DNA of 64,000 bases from G963556115 sp963667375 (GTDB lineage Bacteria > Planctomycetota > SZUA-567), in NCBI GenBank assembly GCA_963667375.1, contig OY763323.1:2356001-2420000 (forward strand). Direction: 5' to 3'. Shown piece after piece: positions 36,307 to 45,301 of the stretch. A program made the position numbers and the translations under genes. The notes under the pieces are model-generated. The model worked only from the letters and a program-made list of their open reading frames with translations. It was not told the origin of the DNA and did not search any database. Position 1 is the first letter of the stretch. Each line of letters begins with the position of its first letter.

Positions 36307-37614
36307 ATGAAGATGATAATTCTGGTGCTGCTCTTGTTATGCTGCGGTCTTGGCGGCAGGTCATATGCGGGAGTTGTTTATACTATTGATGTTTTCGGGA
36401 AGAATCTGGCAATACCGCAGCCTGAGGGGTTGGGAATAAATCTTGATCATTCCGAAAATTTCTTAAAGGGCAAGGTGCCTTTTGGCACTAAGAATCAATA
36501 TGATATCGATATTGTGCGAGTTACAGATATCGCTGCAGAAAAAGTCGGCTCAAAGTATTGTATAGGGATTACTGCGGGCAGAAGAGAGTATACAGATAGT
36601 AAGGTAGCGGAATTTATCTCAAAAAGTAATACTTATTATAATAAAGGCTTTACCGTAATGGTTCAGATTTTGGTTAGTTCAGATTTAGCCGCTCGTGGTA
36701 TAAACATGGATATAGATGATTATAGGGAAAGAGAGTGTCAACCGAAGTTGGAGAATGTTTTAAGCTACTGTATTGAGTGTTCAGGTACAAAGTCTGGCAG
36801 TAAATAGACTGTGTTTTATACGGAAGTTAATTCGTGTGCAATTATTAATTACCGGTTAATTAAGCTCTGTTTTTGGCGACTCAGTGAAGGTCGTGAACTT
36901 GAAAGTGAGGGAATCTCACAGAAGTTGGAAGAAGATGCAGTAAAGTATATGAATGAGTTGTTGCGGGTTAATTCCGATAGTGGCAGTCAGGATATGGGAG
37001 GTATCAGGGATTATATAGCTGAGATGAAGAGTAAATCATCGAAATATGCACGCTTTCTTACAGGTGACTTTGATATATTCGTAAATAGTCATAATGCGGC
37101 TAAGGCTAATTTTTCTGTGCAATATCCGAAAGATTTTTATAAGGGTGAAACTATTTCTGATGGGTATAAGCTGGTGCGGTTTACAAAATTATCCGCGGCT
37201 CAAGAGAATGACTATTGGTTGAGTATTTCTGTTGGTGACGTACTTGATATCCTCAAATATAAGGACTGGACTGAGCAAGTCAAAGCACTATGTCTGGAAA
37301 ATTGTCATTACAGGCAGCCGGACAGTTTCTTTCTGGAAGGAGATGCCGGAAGGGTTGTCAGTAGAGAAAAAATATCAATAAACTGGCATCCTGCAGATAT
37401 TATCTTAACAAAAAGAAAAGCGGTGATTGATAATAGAGAATGCAATCTCGAAACAAGAATATTAAATGTATTTTTCGGGAATAAAGTAATAACGGTGCAG
37501 TTATACCATGTGCTTGAGGATAAGCAGCAGGATTCAGATGCTGACCGGGAAAAAATGGAGTATTACATGTTGCAGCGGTTTATGGCAGAGAGTATTGTTG
37601 TAACCAAGGAATAG
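36307..37614 (+). pseudogene. paralogue 4, interrupted by one in-frame TAG
   Basis: The frame starts MKMIILVLLLLCCGLGG (signal peptide) and continues VVYTIDVFGKNLAIPQPEGLGI. It reaches TAG at 36805-36807 and then stays open in the same frame for another 268 codons to 37614. Aligned with paralogue 2, the stop sits at a Glu codon (GAG to TAG would be one change), and the 21-position spacing to the FWR motif is kept. The second half has the shared C-terminal domain (GDFDIFVNSHNAAKANFSVQYPKDF). It is a recent nonsense mutation, or a readthrough or reinitiation case. Confidence 0.75.
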
Positions 37615-37888
37615 CCATTGCGTACGAAGTAAATATATGATAAGCGTGAATAAATTATTTATTACTTTCTTGCAATAAAATCGAAATATGGTTAGGATTA
37701 TTTGTGACACTTTTTTGCTGTGCTGTTTAATCCGGAGTAGGTTGACCTGCAGTTGTAAGTAAAATTGTGGTTTGGGTTTGGTAATTTATACTTTGATTTC
37801 CGAATTGGTAAAGTCTGTCTTTCCGGTGAGATTTTGCTGATAGTTTATACAGCTTTTTATAGGGTATGTTGTATTACAGGGTGGTATT

Positions 37889-39301
37889 ATGGGTGAGTAC
37901 AGAGTTGAAAAAGATCAGCTGGGTGAAGTTACTTTGCCGGCAACGGCATTGTACGGGGTGCATGCATTCAGGGCCAAAGAGAATTTCAATCTCGCCGGAA
38001 GAAAGGTCAGACCGAGTCTGGTGCGGGCATATGGTGCGGTCAAGCTTGCCTGTATAAAGGTCAATCGCGGACTGAACTGCTGGGATGACACGGTCAAGGT
38101 GGATGCCATGGAACGGGCTGCTCATGAACTGGCAGACGGGCAGCTCTATGAACATATTATTGTCGATGCGTTGCAGGGTGGTGCCGGAACCAGCCTGAAT
38201 ATGAATGTTAATGAGGTAATTGCCAATAGAGCACTGCAAATTCTTGGGCGCGCTCCTGGGGATTATGCATATATTTCACCTCTTGATGATATAAATCTGC
38301 ATCAGTCTACAAATGATACTTTTCCGACTGCACTTAAGGTGGCGGCTACTCTGGCTATAGGTGAGCTGGAGGAAGAGCTGGTTCAGCTTCAGGATGCACT
38401 GCAGGTGAAGGAGAAGGAGTTTGCGGGAATTGTAAAGGTTGGGCGTACCCAGTATCAGGATGCGGTGCTGATAACTTTGGGGCGAGAATTCTCTGCGTAT
38501 GCGGAGTGTTTCAATCGGGATCGCTGGCGGGTATATAAGTGTGTGGAACGGCTGCGGGTGGTCAATCTTGGAGGTACCGCTATCGGCAGCGGACTGGCGG
38601 CGCCACGCCAGTTTATTTTCCGGGCGGCGGATACTCTGCGCGAGGTGACAGGGCACGGGTTTGCCCGAGCGGAGAACCTGATTGAGGCGACCCAGAATAC
38701 CGATGTCTTTGTCGAGGTATCGGGAATTCTAAAAGCGGTGGCGGCAAACTTTATCAAGGTCTCATCGGATTTGCGTCTGCTTTCATCGGGACCGGAAGCC
38801 GGTATCGGGGAGATTATTCTGCCGGCGATGCAGGCTGGATCCTCAATTATGCCGCTAAAGGTCAATCCGGTAATACCAGAAACCGTGACTCAGGGCGCCA
38901 TGGCGGTAATGGGTAATGATCTGGTTATTGCGCAGGCGGTAGCAGCAGGTTCATTGGAATTAAACGCTTTTCTGCCGCTGATCGCCGAAAAGCTGCTTGA
39001 AAGTATCGAGATACTTACCCGGGCGGCGTATTCACTACGGGCTCTCTGTATTGTCGGTATTGAGGCCCGTCCGGAGCGCTGCCGGCAGCATCTGGATTCA
39101 AGTACCGCTGTCGTAACCGCTTTACTGCCGAAATTGACGTATAGCGAGTGTGCGGAAATTGCCAAAGAAGCCGCGGCTACCGGCAGAAGCATTCGTGAGG
39201 TTGTACTTGAGCATGACTATATGAGTTCTGAAGAATTCGCAGCGTTGATTACTCCTGAAGCAGTCTGCCGACTGGGTATGCCGGCCGGCAGACGTTCTTG
39301 A
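37889..39301 (+). CDS. aspA: aspartate ammonia-lyase
   Basis: This 470-residue member of the fumarase/aspartase superfamily removes ammonia from L-aspartate to give fumarate. The signature loop GSSIMPLKVNPVIPE is near residue 315, and STNDTFPTALK and GRTQYQDAV are also present. The N-terminus YRVEKDQLGEVTLPATALYGVHAFRAKENF points to aspartase rather than class II fumarase. It stands alone, 274 bases after the paralogue array. It could supply fumarate as an electron sink in an anaerobe. Confidence 0.9.
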   Translation: MGEYRVEKDQLGEVTLPATALYGVHAFRAKENFNLAGRKVRPSLVRAYGAVKLACIKVNRGLNCWDDTVKVDAMERAAHELADGQLYEHIIVDALQGGAGTSLNMNVNEVIANRALQILGRAPGDYAYISPLDDINLHQSTNDTFPTALKVAATLAIGELEEELVQLQDALQVKEKEFAGIVKVGRTQYQDAVLITLGREFSAYAECFNRDRWRVYKCVERLRVVNLGGTAIGSGLAAPRQFIFRAADTLREVTGHGFARAENLIEATQNTDVFVEVSGILKAVAANFIKVSSDLRLLSSGPEAGIGEIILPAMQAGSSIMPLKVNPVIPETVTQGAMAVMGNDLVIAQAVAAGSLELNAFLPLIAEKLLESIEILTRAAYSLRALCIVGIEARPERCRQHLDSSTAVVTALLPKLTYSECAEIAKEAAATGRSIREVVLEHDYMSSEEFAALITPEAVCRLGMPAGRRS

Positions 39302-39366
39302 TTCCGGATCAGGTGACCGGGTGCGGTCTAGCTGAAATCTCCCGTAATTCTTAATTGTTTCGTTAA

Positions 39367-40146
39367 TTATTGGGCAAATATCTTCATCGCAATAACTGCG
39401 TTGATGTCTTTAAGACTCAGGATATAGTCTTCGGTCTGAACCCGGCGGATAAGGGATCTGCCACTCTGATCGGTGAGTCCGCGGAAGACCTGTTTCTCGT
39501 CAGGTATGATGGTCAGTATCAGTTCTGCCTGAGATTTTGGTTTCTGATTGTGTTCAAGCTTTATGGCTATGGAAGCGACTTCGGCGGAAATTCTTTTAAG
39601 AGTAAGTTCCAGCAGGTATTTCCCTTTGCTGAAGCTTTGAGTCAGTTCGGTCTTCTCCCCTTTGAGGTTGAATCTGATTTCTCCCAGTTGTTCTTCGGTT
39701 CTTTCGATACAGTGATCAGGCCGTTTTATTCTGCTGACGACCGATATCCGGCTGTCGGCTGCAACTTTTTCAGGAAGATCAAGCCAGTTATTGGCATTCA
39801 TACTTACCGCGGTTCTAATATTCTGAAGTACCAGCAGCATACAGCGTCTGCAGCTTGAAATATGCCTCTCCGCTTTGTTCAGTTTTGCCTGGGATGCTTT
39901 GTGTTCAACGATTTCGATGATCTCTTCCTCGGTCAGGCATTCGTCACTATCTGCCGGACTTTCTTCGGGCATTGAGCTGAGAATGCTCATTGACACCTGT
40001 GAGGTAAGCTCACGCAGCCGTGTTAACAACTGCTCTGAAGTTGCACATTCTGCAAGCTTTTGCGAAATCTCTTCACGCTGACTTTCTGAAAGTTCATTGT
40101 CAATAAAACGTGACAACTCTTCGATTGTTAGTTTTGGGGACTCCAT
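39367..40146 (-). CDS. zinc-finger anti-sigma-factor-like protein
   Basis: This 259-residue protein is encoded 23 bases after a sigma-factor gene. Residues 95-102 carry His-x3-Cys-x2-Cys (HISSCRRC), the zinc anti-sigma motif, preceded by a helical LTEEEIIEIVEH segment. A second helical module at the start (LTIEELSRFIDNELSESQREEI) looks like a related anti-sigma helix without the zinc ligands. No transmembrane segment is seen, so it is probably cytoplasmic. The C-terminal 120 residues are beta-rich and not recognised. Confidence 0.75.
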   Translation of the reverse strand: MESPKLTIEELSRFIDNELSESQREEISQKLAECATSEQLLTRLRELTSQVSMSILSSMPEESPADSDECLTEEEIIEIVEHKASQAKLNKAERHISSCRRCMLLVLQNIRTAVSMNANNWLDLPEKVAADSRISVVSRIKRPDHCIERTEEQLGEIRFNLKGEKTELTQSFSKGKYLLELTLKRISAEVASIAIKLEHNQKPKSQAELILTIIPDEKQVFRGLTDQSGRSLIRRVQTEDYILSLKDINAVIAMKIFAQ

Positions 40147-40169
40147 CTCCGTATCCTTTTTATCTGACT

Positions 40170-41063
40170 TTAAGGGTTGTTTCTGAGTCTGCGGAGCAGA
40201 TCAGCAGCGCCTGAGCGGCAGCGGCTGATACTGCTGGCAAGTGTTCCTTCACTTATATTGAGCAGTTTGGCCAGCTCACGATATGGTGCGGTTACAATTC
40301 CACCCATACCGGAGAGATCTTCAAGGATATTTTCATACTCACGGCGTCTCTTGACCAGTTTGCGTTCCAGTTCACGCAGTTCACGGATCTCTTCAGCTGT
40401 CGCGGTATCCCGAATTTTCTCCATAGAATGAAGCTTTTTTTCATAAGTGCTTTTCCAGTAATATGCCCGGGAAAGTTTTTCATAGCGGGCTTTGAGCTTC
40501 TCTTCCCCGAATCTCAGATTTTCTTCGAGTTTGGCTATGTTTTCACTGGTTTGAATCAGGCTCTGTCCGCTTTCCTTGGCTATCCATGATATCTCCTCAC
40601 TCTCCAGAAAGAAGGTATCGCAAAGGAGCAGTTTGAACATGACCCGGCATTTTATCTGCATTAGATCGAGCAGGCTTTTGCGCCCACCCTGACGCCGGTT
40701 TTCCTCGGAAGGAAAGGAGTTTTCTTCGAATTCCACATTGAATGGCTCGCTGGGCAGACTGCGGATATAGTCCAAGTAAAGATTTCGGATTACCGTACCA
40801 ATCCAGGTTGAAAAGCGCGCTCCCTTGGTTTTGTCATACTTAGCCAGGGTATCACGCTCACGGATTTTCTCTATAGCATATATTAGAAATCCAGATAGAT
40901 CCTCTTCATCTGCTCCGAAAATGCGGTGTGGAAGCCAGTATATTGCCTGCATGTAACGGCCGAGCAACTCACGCTCGGCTGCCTCAATGCCTTTTTGGCA
41001 TAATACTGCCAGTGCTTCATCGGTGTGATGGGCAAATTGTTCTGAGTGTTCATTATTTTCCAT
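40170..41063 (-). CDS. sigma-70-family RNA polymerase sigma factor, atypical
   Basis: This is a 297-residue ECF-like sigma factor. Region 2 spans about 30-102, with FSTWIGTVIRNLYLDYIRS as the promoter-melting part. Region 4 ends with a helix-turn-helix at about 259-285 (PYRELAKLLNISEGTLASSISRCR). Between them lies about 150 residues, much longer than usual, including a highly charged coiled-coil-like stretch (about 175-248). The ATG at 41063 is preferred to one 10 codons upstream, because homology starts after it. The next gene encodes its probable anti-sigma factor. Confidence 0.8.
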   Translation of the reverse strand: MENNEHSEQFAHHTDEALAVLCQKGIEAAERELLGRYMQAIYWLPHRIFGADEEDLSGFLIYAIEKIRERDTLAKYDKTKGARFSTWIGTVIRNLYLDYIRSLPSEPFNVEFEENSFPSEENRRQGGRKSLLDLMQIKCRVMFKLLLCDTFFLESEEISWIAKESGQSLIQTSENIAKLEENLRFGEEKLKARYEKLSRAYYWKSTYEKKLHSMEKIRDTATAEEIRELRELERKLVKRRREYENILEDLSGMGGIVTAPYRELAKLLNISEGTLASSISRCRSGAADLLRRLRNNP

Positions 41064-41501
41064 ATTGTATATATTCAGTATTTGTCTGTGCAAATCAAGT
41101 TATTTTTGTACGGGACAGGCTCTTTTCATTTTTTATGAGTCATTGTTTGAAATATTGATAGCTGTTTGATGGTTTGTATGGTGTTATAATGGGACAAAAT
41201 AACTTCAGGGACTATTATACAGTGCTGTTTTCTTAATTTCTATCATGTGTGTAATTTCTTGTAAATAAAAGAGTTGTCTTTGGTTGCAGACTTGGTGTAT
41301 CTTGGGTTTTCAATATGTGAAAAATTGGACGATTTTTAGTGAGGTTAATCTCGAAAGTCTCGTTGTATGTTATCTGGGAAATTTGGGATAAATCGGCTGG
41401 AATATTATTTGGGGGATAATCTCTAAATTTTGACATAAAAGTTAGTTAACATTTGTTATACTATAACGTATAATTACTAAATATGATTTCTGGAGATCTG
41501 G
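41064..41501. other. divergent intergenic region
   Basis: This 438-base gap lies between the sigma-factor gene and the CAP lipoprotein gene. It holds a near-consensus promoter at 41446-41474 for the rightward gene. Nothing else is distinct. Confidence 0.5.
41446..41474 (+). promoter_or_regulatory. sigma-70-type promoter of the CAP lipoprotein gene
   Basis: TTAACA (41446-41451) and a perfect TATAAT (41469-41474) are separated by 17 bases, 27 bases before the ATG. Confidence 0.75.
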
Positions 41502-42062
41502 ATGATAAAGTTGTTATTTCCATTATTTATTATATGCGTGCTTCTACTTACGGGGTGTTCCGGTGACTATGTTGCGGCGGGTACCGGAAGGTCAGAGGTG
41601 CAGGGCAGTGTTTTGTCACAGAGCAAGATGCCACCTCTGGCTCCGAACAGGAATTATGGCAGTGCCGATTCAATCGAGGCGGGGATCTTTGACGGGATAA
41701 ATAATATTCGGGCTGAGCATGGTCTGTCGGTTCTGAAGCGAGATTCGCAGTTGGATGTGGTCGCGCGCCGGTATTCTCAGACTATGGCCAGAGCCGGGAA
41801 AATATCTCACGAGGATGCTCAAGGGAAGCATATGGAAGACCGGTTGGAGGTTAATGGTATTACTGACTGGTCGCAGGCTGGTGAAAATCTTGCCAGCAGT
41901 GTCGGTACAGAACCGGTACGCGCCGCTCTTTGGGGCTGGCAGCGTTCTCCCGGTCATATGGAGAATATTCTGTTGCCGAGTTTTGTGCTTACCGGTATCG
42001 GCGCTTATACTGATCCACGCAGTGGTGAGGTTTATATTACACAGTTGTTTACAACACCTTAA
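41502..42062 (+). CDS. CAP/SCP-domain lipoprotein
   Basis: This 186-residue lipoprotein has lipobox LLTGC (Cys19). Residues about 63-186 form a CAP (cysteine-rich secretory, SCP/PR-1) domain, with DGINNIRAEHGL, YSQTMARAGKISHEDAQG, AGENLASS and SPGHMENIL. The CAP-cavity His and Glu ligands (SHED, GENLA, GHMENIL) are kept. Bacterial members are exported, with poorly defined roles in envelope maintenance or lipid binding. The first gene after a strong promoter, it lies 56 bases before another lipoprotein gene. Confidence 0.88.
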   Translation: MIKLLFPLFIICVLLLTGCSGDYVAAGTGRSEVQGSVLSQSKMPPLAPNRNYGSADSIEAGIFDGINNIRAEHGLSVLKRDSQLDVVARRYSQTMARAGKISHEDAQGKHMEDRLEVNGITDWSQAGENLASSVGTEPVRAALWGWQRSPGHMENILLPSFVLTGIGAYTDPRSGEVYITQLFTTP

Positions 42063-42118
42063 GAAGCCTTTCGCAGGTCGGTTCAGGGTGCTTTGCCTTT
42101 TATTAGAGGAGATGATAT

Positions 42119-42640
42119 ATGAAAAAAATTGTTCTGAGCATTTTTGCTTTGCTGCTGGGTGTCTTTGTGGTCACTGCCGGTTGTGAGGTTCAGCCTCCTT
42201 CTTCTCAGAATCCGCGTCATTCAGAGCTGGAGTCTTCTGTCGCTGCCTTCGCCAGTTCTATCGATCCGTATGAGAAATATTCACGCAGTGAGGTATATGC
42301 GATGCTTGAAGAATTTATGTATGCTCATCCGGAAGTGTATGCCTCAGGTCTTGCAGTTGCCGGGAGTATGAATACAATCAACGATTTTTATTATATTTAT
42401 AAAGACGGAACGACCTTTGTGACGATAGATGGTTTTGATTACGGCTCGGTGGATAAAGGTGTTCTGGAGTCGCTGCAGAATCGGGTTGCGACCGGGGAAC
42501 AGTTCTGGAGTCAGCCGTATTCACGAGAAGACGGTTCTGGAAGTACTATAACCGTAAGTACACTACTGACCCCGATTGTTAATGATAGTGGTAATGTCAA
42601 ATATATTTTGACTGTTGATCAGATAGAGGAGAGTAAATAA
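42119..42640 (+). CDS. lipoprotein with Cache-like sensor domain
   Basis: This 173-residue lipoprotein has lipobox VTAGC (Cys22). The mature part looks like a single extracellular Cache (PDC) domain: a long N-terminal helix (SRSEVYAMLEEFMYAHPEVYASGLAVAG), then FWSQPYSREDGSGSTITVSTLLTPIVNDSGNVKYILTVD in the usual Cache beta pattern. Cache domains normally sit on chemoreceptors or kinases. Here there is no signalling domain, so it may pass a ligand signal to another protein or act as a binding protein. An AGGAG ribosome site precedes it; it sits 3 bases from rsmA. Confidence 0.75.
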   Translation: MKKIVLSIFALLLGVFVVTAGCEVQPPSSQNPRHSELESSVAAFASSIDPYEKYSRSEVYAMLEEFMYAHPEVYASGLAVAGSMNTINDFYYIYKDGTTFVTIDGFDYGSVDKGVLESLQNRVATGEQFWSQPYSREDGSGSTITVSTLLTPIVNDSGNVKYILTVDQIEESK

Positions 42641-42643
42641 ATA

Positions 42644-43537
42644 ATGGCGGATGCTAGGCACATGAGAAGAAAAGAGAAGCTGATGGCTCTCTTTGAACGC
42701 CACGGTATGAGCCCTAGAGTCAGGTGGGGGCAGAATTTTTTACTGGATAAAAACCAGGTTAATTTTATTGCCCGCACCGGTGAGGTGAGTGAGCAGGATC
42801 TTATTTTGGAAGTTGGTCCGGGAACGGGATTTCTTTCGAAAGAGCTGGCTAGAGCCGGAGCTACGATTCTGGCGGTAGAGCTTGATCACGGTATGGCAGG
42901 GCTGGTGGCCGATGAGATGAAGGATTTTCCGAATTTCTTTCTGATGGAGGCTGATATCCTTGCACGTAAAGCCGAGATAAATCCGGAGGTTCTTGACCGG
43001 CTGCGGGAGATGCATAAGCTGCGGGGTGGTAATCTCAAGTGTATTTCAAATCTTCCTTATTCAGCGGGAACCCCATTTTCAGCGAATATTTACGAATCTG
43101 ATCTCCCGTGGCATAGCGGTGTATATCTGCTTCAACTGGAGGTTACTGAAAGGATGATTGCCAAGCCCGGCAGCGCGAATTATGGATCTTTAGCCATCAA
43201 GACTGCTATCGGGGCAAAGAAGGCTAAGATTGAACGCAAGGTACCGCCACAGGTTTTCTGGCCCAGACCGAATGTTGAGTCCGGTGTAATACGTATTGAG
43301 TTTAAGCCTGTTGAAGAGAGAATGGCTATCCCCTGGATAAATCTGCGCCGCGTATGTGTTGCGGTCTTTAATTCCCGCAGAAAAAGTATCAGAAATTCAC
43401 TTAAAGGATTGATTCGCAAGGATGATGTCCTCAAGTTTCTGGCGGATGCCGGTATTGATCCTGAAATAAGGGGGCAGAAGCTTCTTCCCGAGCAGTTTCT
43501 CAGGTGTGCCGAACTGCTTGGGGAGTATGAATCTTGA
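42644..43537 (+). CDS. rsmA: 16S rRNA dimethyladenosine transferase
   Basis: This 297-residue KsgA/RsmA-family enzyme dimethylates two adenines in the 3' loop of 16S rRNA. It has GQNFLLDKNQVNFI near residue 29, the SAM motif EVGPGTGFLSKELA near 57, and NLPY in the catalytic motif (CISNLPYSAGTPF). The C-terminal RNA-binding part has VFNSRRKSIRNSLKG. It follows the Cache lipoprotein gene by 3 bases and may share its transcript. Confidence 0.93.
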   Translation: MADARHMRRKEKLMALFERHGMSPRVRWGQNFLLDKNQVNFIARTGEVSEQDLILEVGPGTGFLSKELARAGATILAVELDHGMAGLVADEMKDFPNFFLMEADILARKAEINPEVLDRLREMHKLRGGNLKCISNLPYSAGTPFSANIYESDLPWHSGVYLLQLEVTERMIAKPGSANYGSLAIKTAIGAKKAKIERKVPPQVFWPRPNVESGVIRIEFKPVEERMAIPWINLRRVCVAVFNSRRKSIRNSLKGLIRKDDVLKFLADAGIDPEIRGQKLLPEQFLRCAELLGEYES

Positions 43538-43623
43538 ATTAGGCTTTAGTATAATAGTGCTGCATCCTGGTTATGTTCGTTTTAACTTTTGGGTTATTGA
43601 CGTTGACAGTGAAGGAGGCTCCT

Positions 43624-43860
43624 ATGGGTCCGGATTATATGTGGATGGGTGGTTTTATGTGGTTATTTCCGATGATTATTCTGGTGTTTTTGATTATTAT
43701 CGGGGTTTTACTGTATTCACGCTCTGCCAGACATTATTCATCTGATGAACGGAGTAGCAAGACTGCTGAAGATTCTGCGCTTGAAATCTTAAAAAAACGC
43801 TACGCCAGGGGTGAGATATCCAGAGATGAGTATGAGCAAATCAAAAAGGATATTATCTGA
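43624..43860 (+). CDS. small membrane protein with SHOCT domain
   Basis: This 78-residue protein has one transmembrane segment (MWLFPMIILVFLIIIGVLLYS) and a C-terminal SHOCT motif (ALEILKKRYARGEISRDEYEQIKKDI). The ATG at 43624 follows a strong AAGGAGG; an in-frame start 17 codons upstream lacks a ribosome site. SHOCT is a short oligomerisation-like domain of unknown role, common in such small membrane proteins. A terminator follows. Confidence 0.85.
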   Translation: MGPDYMWMGGFMWLFPMIILVFLIIIGVLLYSRSARHYSSDERSSKTAEDSALEILKKRYARGEISRDEYEQIKKDII

Positions 43861-44170
43861 TAGATAACAGCATCCTGGTACTCTTTGACGTATATAATTA
43901 TAATATTTGAATGTTATCATCTAAGACTGTGCTGCTGAAGTACGGTCTTATTTTTTTATATTTATAAATATAAAATATTTTCTGCCTTTTTTACAGTGGT
44001 TGATTTCTTATTATGCAGAAAAGCGGTATGAATTGAAGGGGGCTGGTTGTGACAAATTTCAGGATTATGATTGATTAATTCTTGATTATGCAGTGGATTT
44101 ATTCCGGTTATTCCATAGAATGATAATTATTTATAATTTTTTTGAGTGTAGTTGAAAGGCGACTGAGCAA
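43861..44170. other. intergenic region with terminator
   Basis: This is 310 bases with the terminator at 43923-43957, then AT-rich sequence with no clear promoter before the glycosyltransferase gene. Confidence 0.5.
43923..43957 (+). terminator. rho-independent terminator
   Basis: A 10-bp stem (AAGACTGTGC with GTACGGTCTT, two G-U pairs) and a 7-base loop are followed by ATTTTTTT. It ends the rsmA/SHOCT transcript. Confidence 0.75.
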
Positions 44171-45259
44171 ATGGACAATTTTGAATTATCGGTTATTATT
44201 CCAACATATAATGAACATGACAATGTACGGCCAATAATAGCAAAACTTGAGTCCGCATTGGCGGGGATAAAGTGGGAAGCTATATTTGTCGATGATGACT
44301 CTCCAGATGGAACTGCGCTTGAAGTCAAGGAGGTTGCCAGGGAAAAGTCCAATATAAAAATACTGCATCGTGTCGGTAGAAGAGGGCTCTCATCTGCCTG
44401 TATTGAAGGTATGCATCTGTCTGCAGCTCCATATATGGCGGTTATTGACGGGGATATGCAGCATGATGAGACTAGATTGCCGGCAATGCTGGAGTGTATG
44501 AAAAACGGGGCTGATATTGTGGTGGGGACGCGTTATGCCGGCGAAGGCAGTACCGGTGACTGGGATGTGGCGCGTCTGGGCATGAGTAAGTTTGCCACAA
44601 TATTGGGAAATTTTTTACTGCGCCGTAATAAGACCAGTGATCCGATGAGTGGTTTCTTTATGCTTGGACGGGAGCTCTTCAATGAGGTTTCTTCGAAACT
44701 TGCCAAAGACGGCTTTAAAATTCTACTCGATATTCTGGCTTCCTCAAAGCGTCGCCTGAATATTCAGGAAGTCTCCTATACCTTCAGAACGCGTGAGTTT
44801 GGTGAGAGTAAGCTTACTCTCGGTGTACTCGGTGATTTTGCCACGCTGCTTATCGATAAAAGTATCGGCAGTATTGTTCCGGCTAAGTTCGTCATGTTTG
44901 TACTGGTGGGTCTGATGGGTCTCTGTGTGCACCTGATAATTCTGGGTTTACTCTATCTGCTGATTGGTGTCGGTTTCACGACATCACAGATGGTTGCAAC
45001 CGCTATAGCTATTTTCAGTAATTTTCATTTCAATAATATCTTTACCTACGGCACTACCTCACTCAAGGGCGGCAGAATGGTATTGGGACTTATATTGTTC
45101 TATATTATCTGCGGTATCGGTGCTATCCCTAATGTTATGCTGGCGGGTTATCTCTTTTCAAGCAATGTTTACTGGATAATCGCCGGAGCGGCAGGCCTTA
45201 TGGTCACTGCTATCTGGAATTATGGTGTCTCTTCACGGTTTATCTGGAAAAAGAAGTGA
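44171..45259 (+). CDS. GT2 glycosyltransferase fused to GtrA domain
   Basis: This 362-residue protein has an N-terminal family-2 glycosyltransferase domain of the dolichol-phosphate mannose synthase type, with SVIIPTYNEHDNV, VDDDSPDGT near residue 40 and the DGDMQHDE metal-binding region. A C-terminal GtrA membrane domain follows (about 235-362), with four helices. It would load a sugar onto undecaprenyl phosphate at the inner membrane and possibly help flip it, for envelope glycan modification. A methyltransferase gene follows after 42 bases. Confidence 0.9.
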   Translation: MDNFELSVIIPTYNEHDNVRPIIAKLESALAGIKWEAIFVDDDSPDGTALEVKEVAREKSNIKILHRVGRRGLSSACIEGMHLSAAPYMAVIDGDMQHDETRLPAMLECMKNGADIVVGTRYAGEGSTGDWDVARLGMSKFATILGNFLLRRNKTSDPMSGFFMLGRELFNEVSSKLAKDGFKILLDILASSKRRLNIQEVSYTFRTREFGESKLTLGVLGDFATLLIDKSIGSIVPAKFVMFVLVGLMGLCVHLIILGLLYLLIGVGFTTSQMVATAIAIFSNFHFNNIFTYGTTSLKGGRMVLGLILFYIICGIGAIPNVMLAGYLFSSNVYWIIAGAAGLMVTAIWNYGVSSRFIWKKK

Positions 45260-45301
45260 TAAGCAAGAGTTGTCAGCGGTGTTTTTGAAGAGGGAACGTT
45301 C

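Noticed and set aside
36805..36807. Pyrrolysine codon
   Set aside because: The position aligns with Glu in a paralogue and no pyl genes or insertion signals are in the window; a nonsense mutation is simpler.
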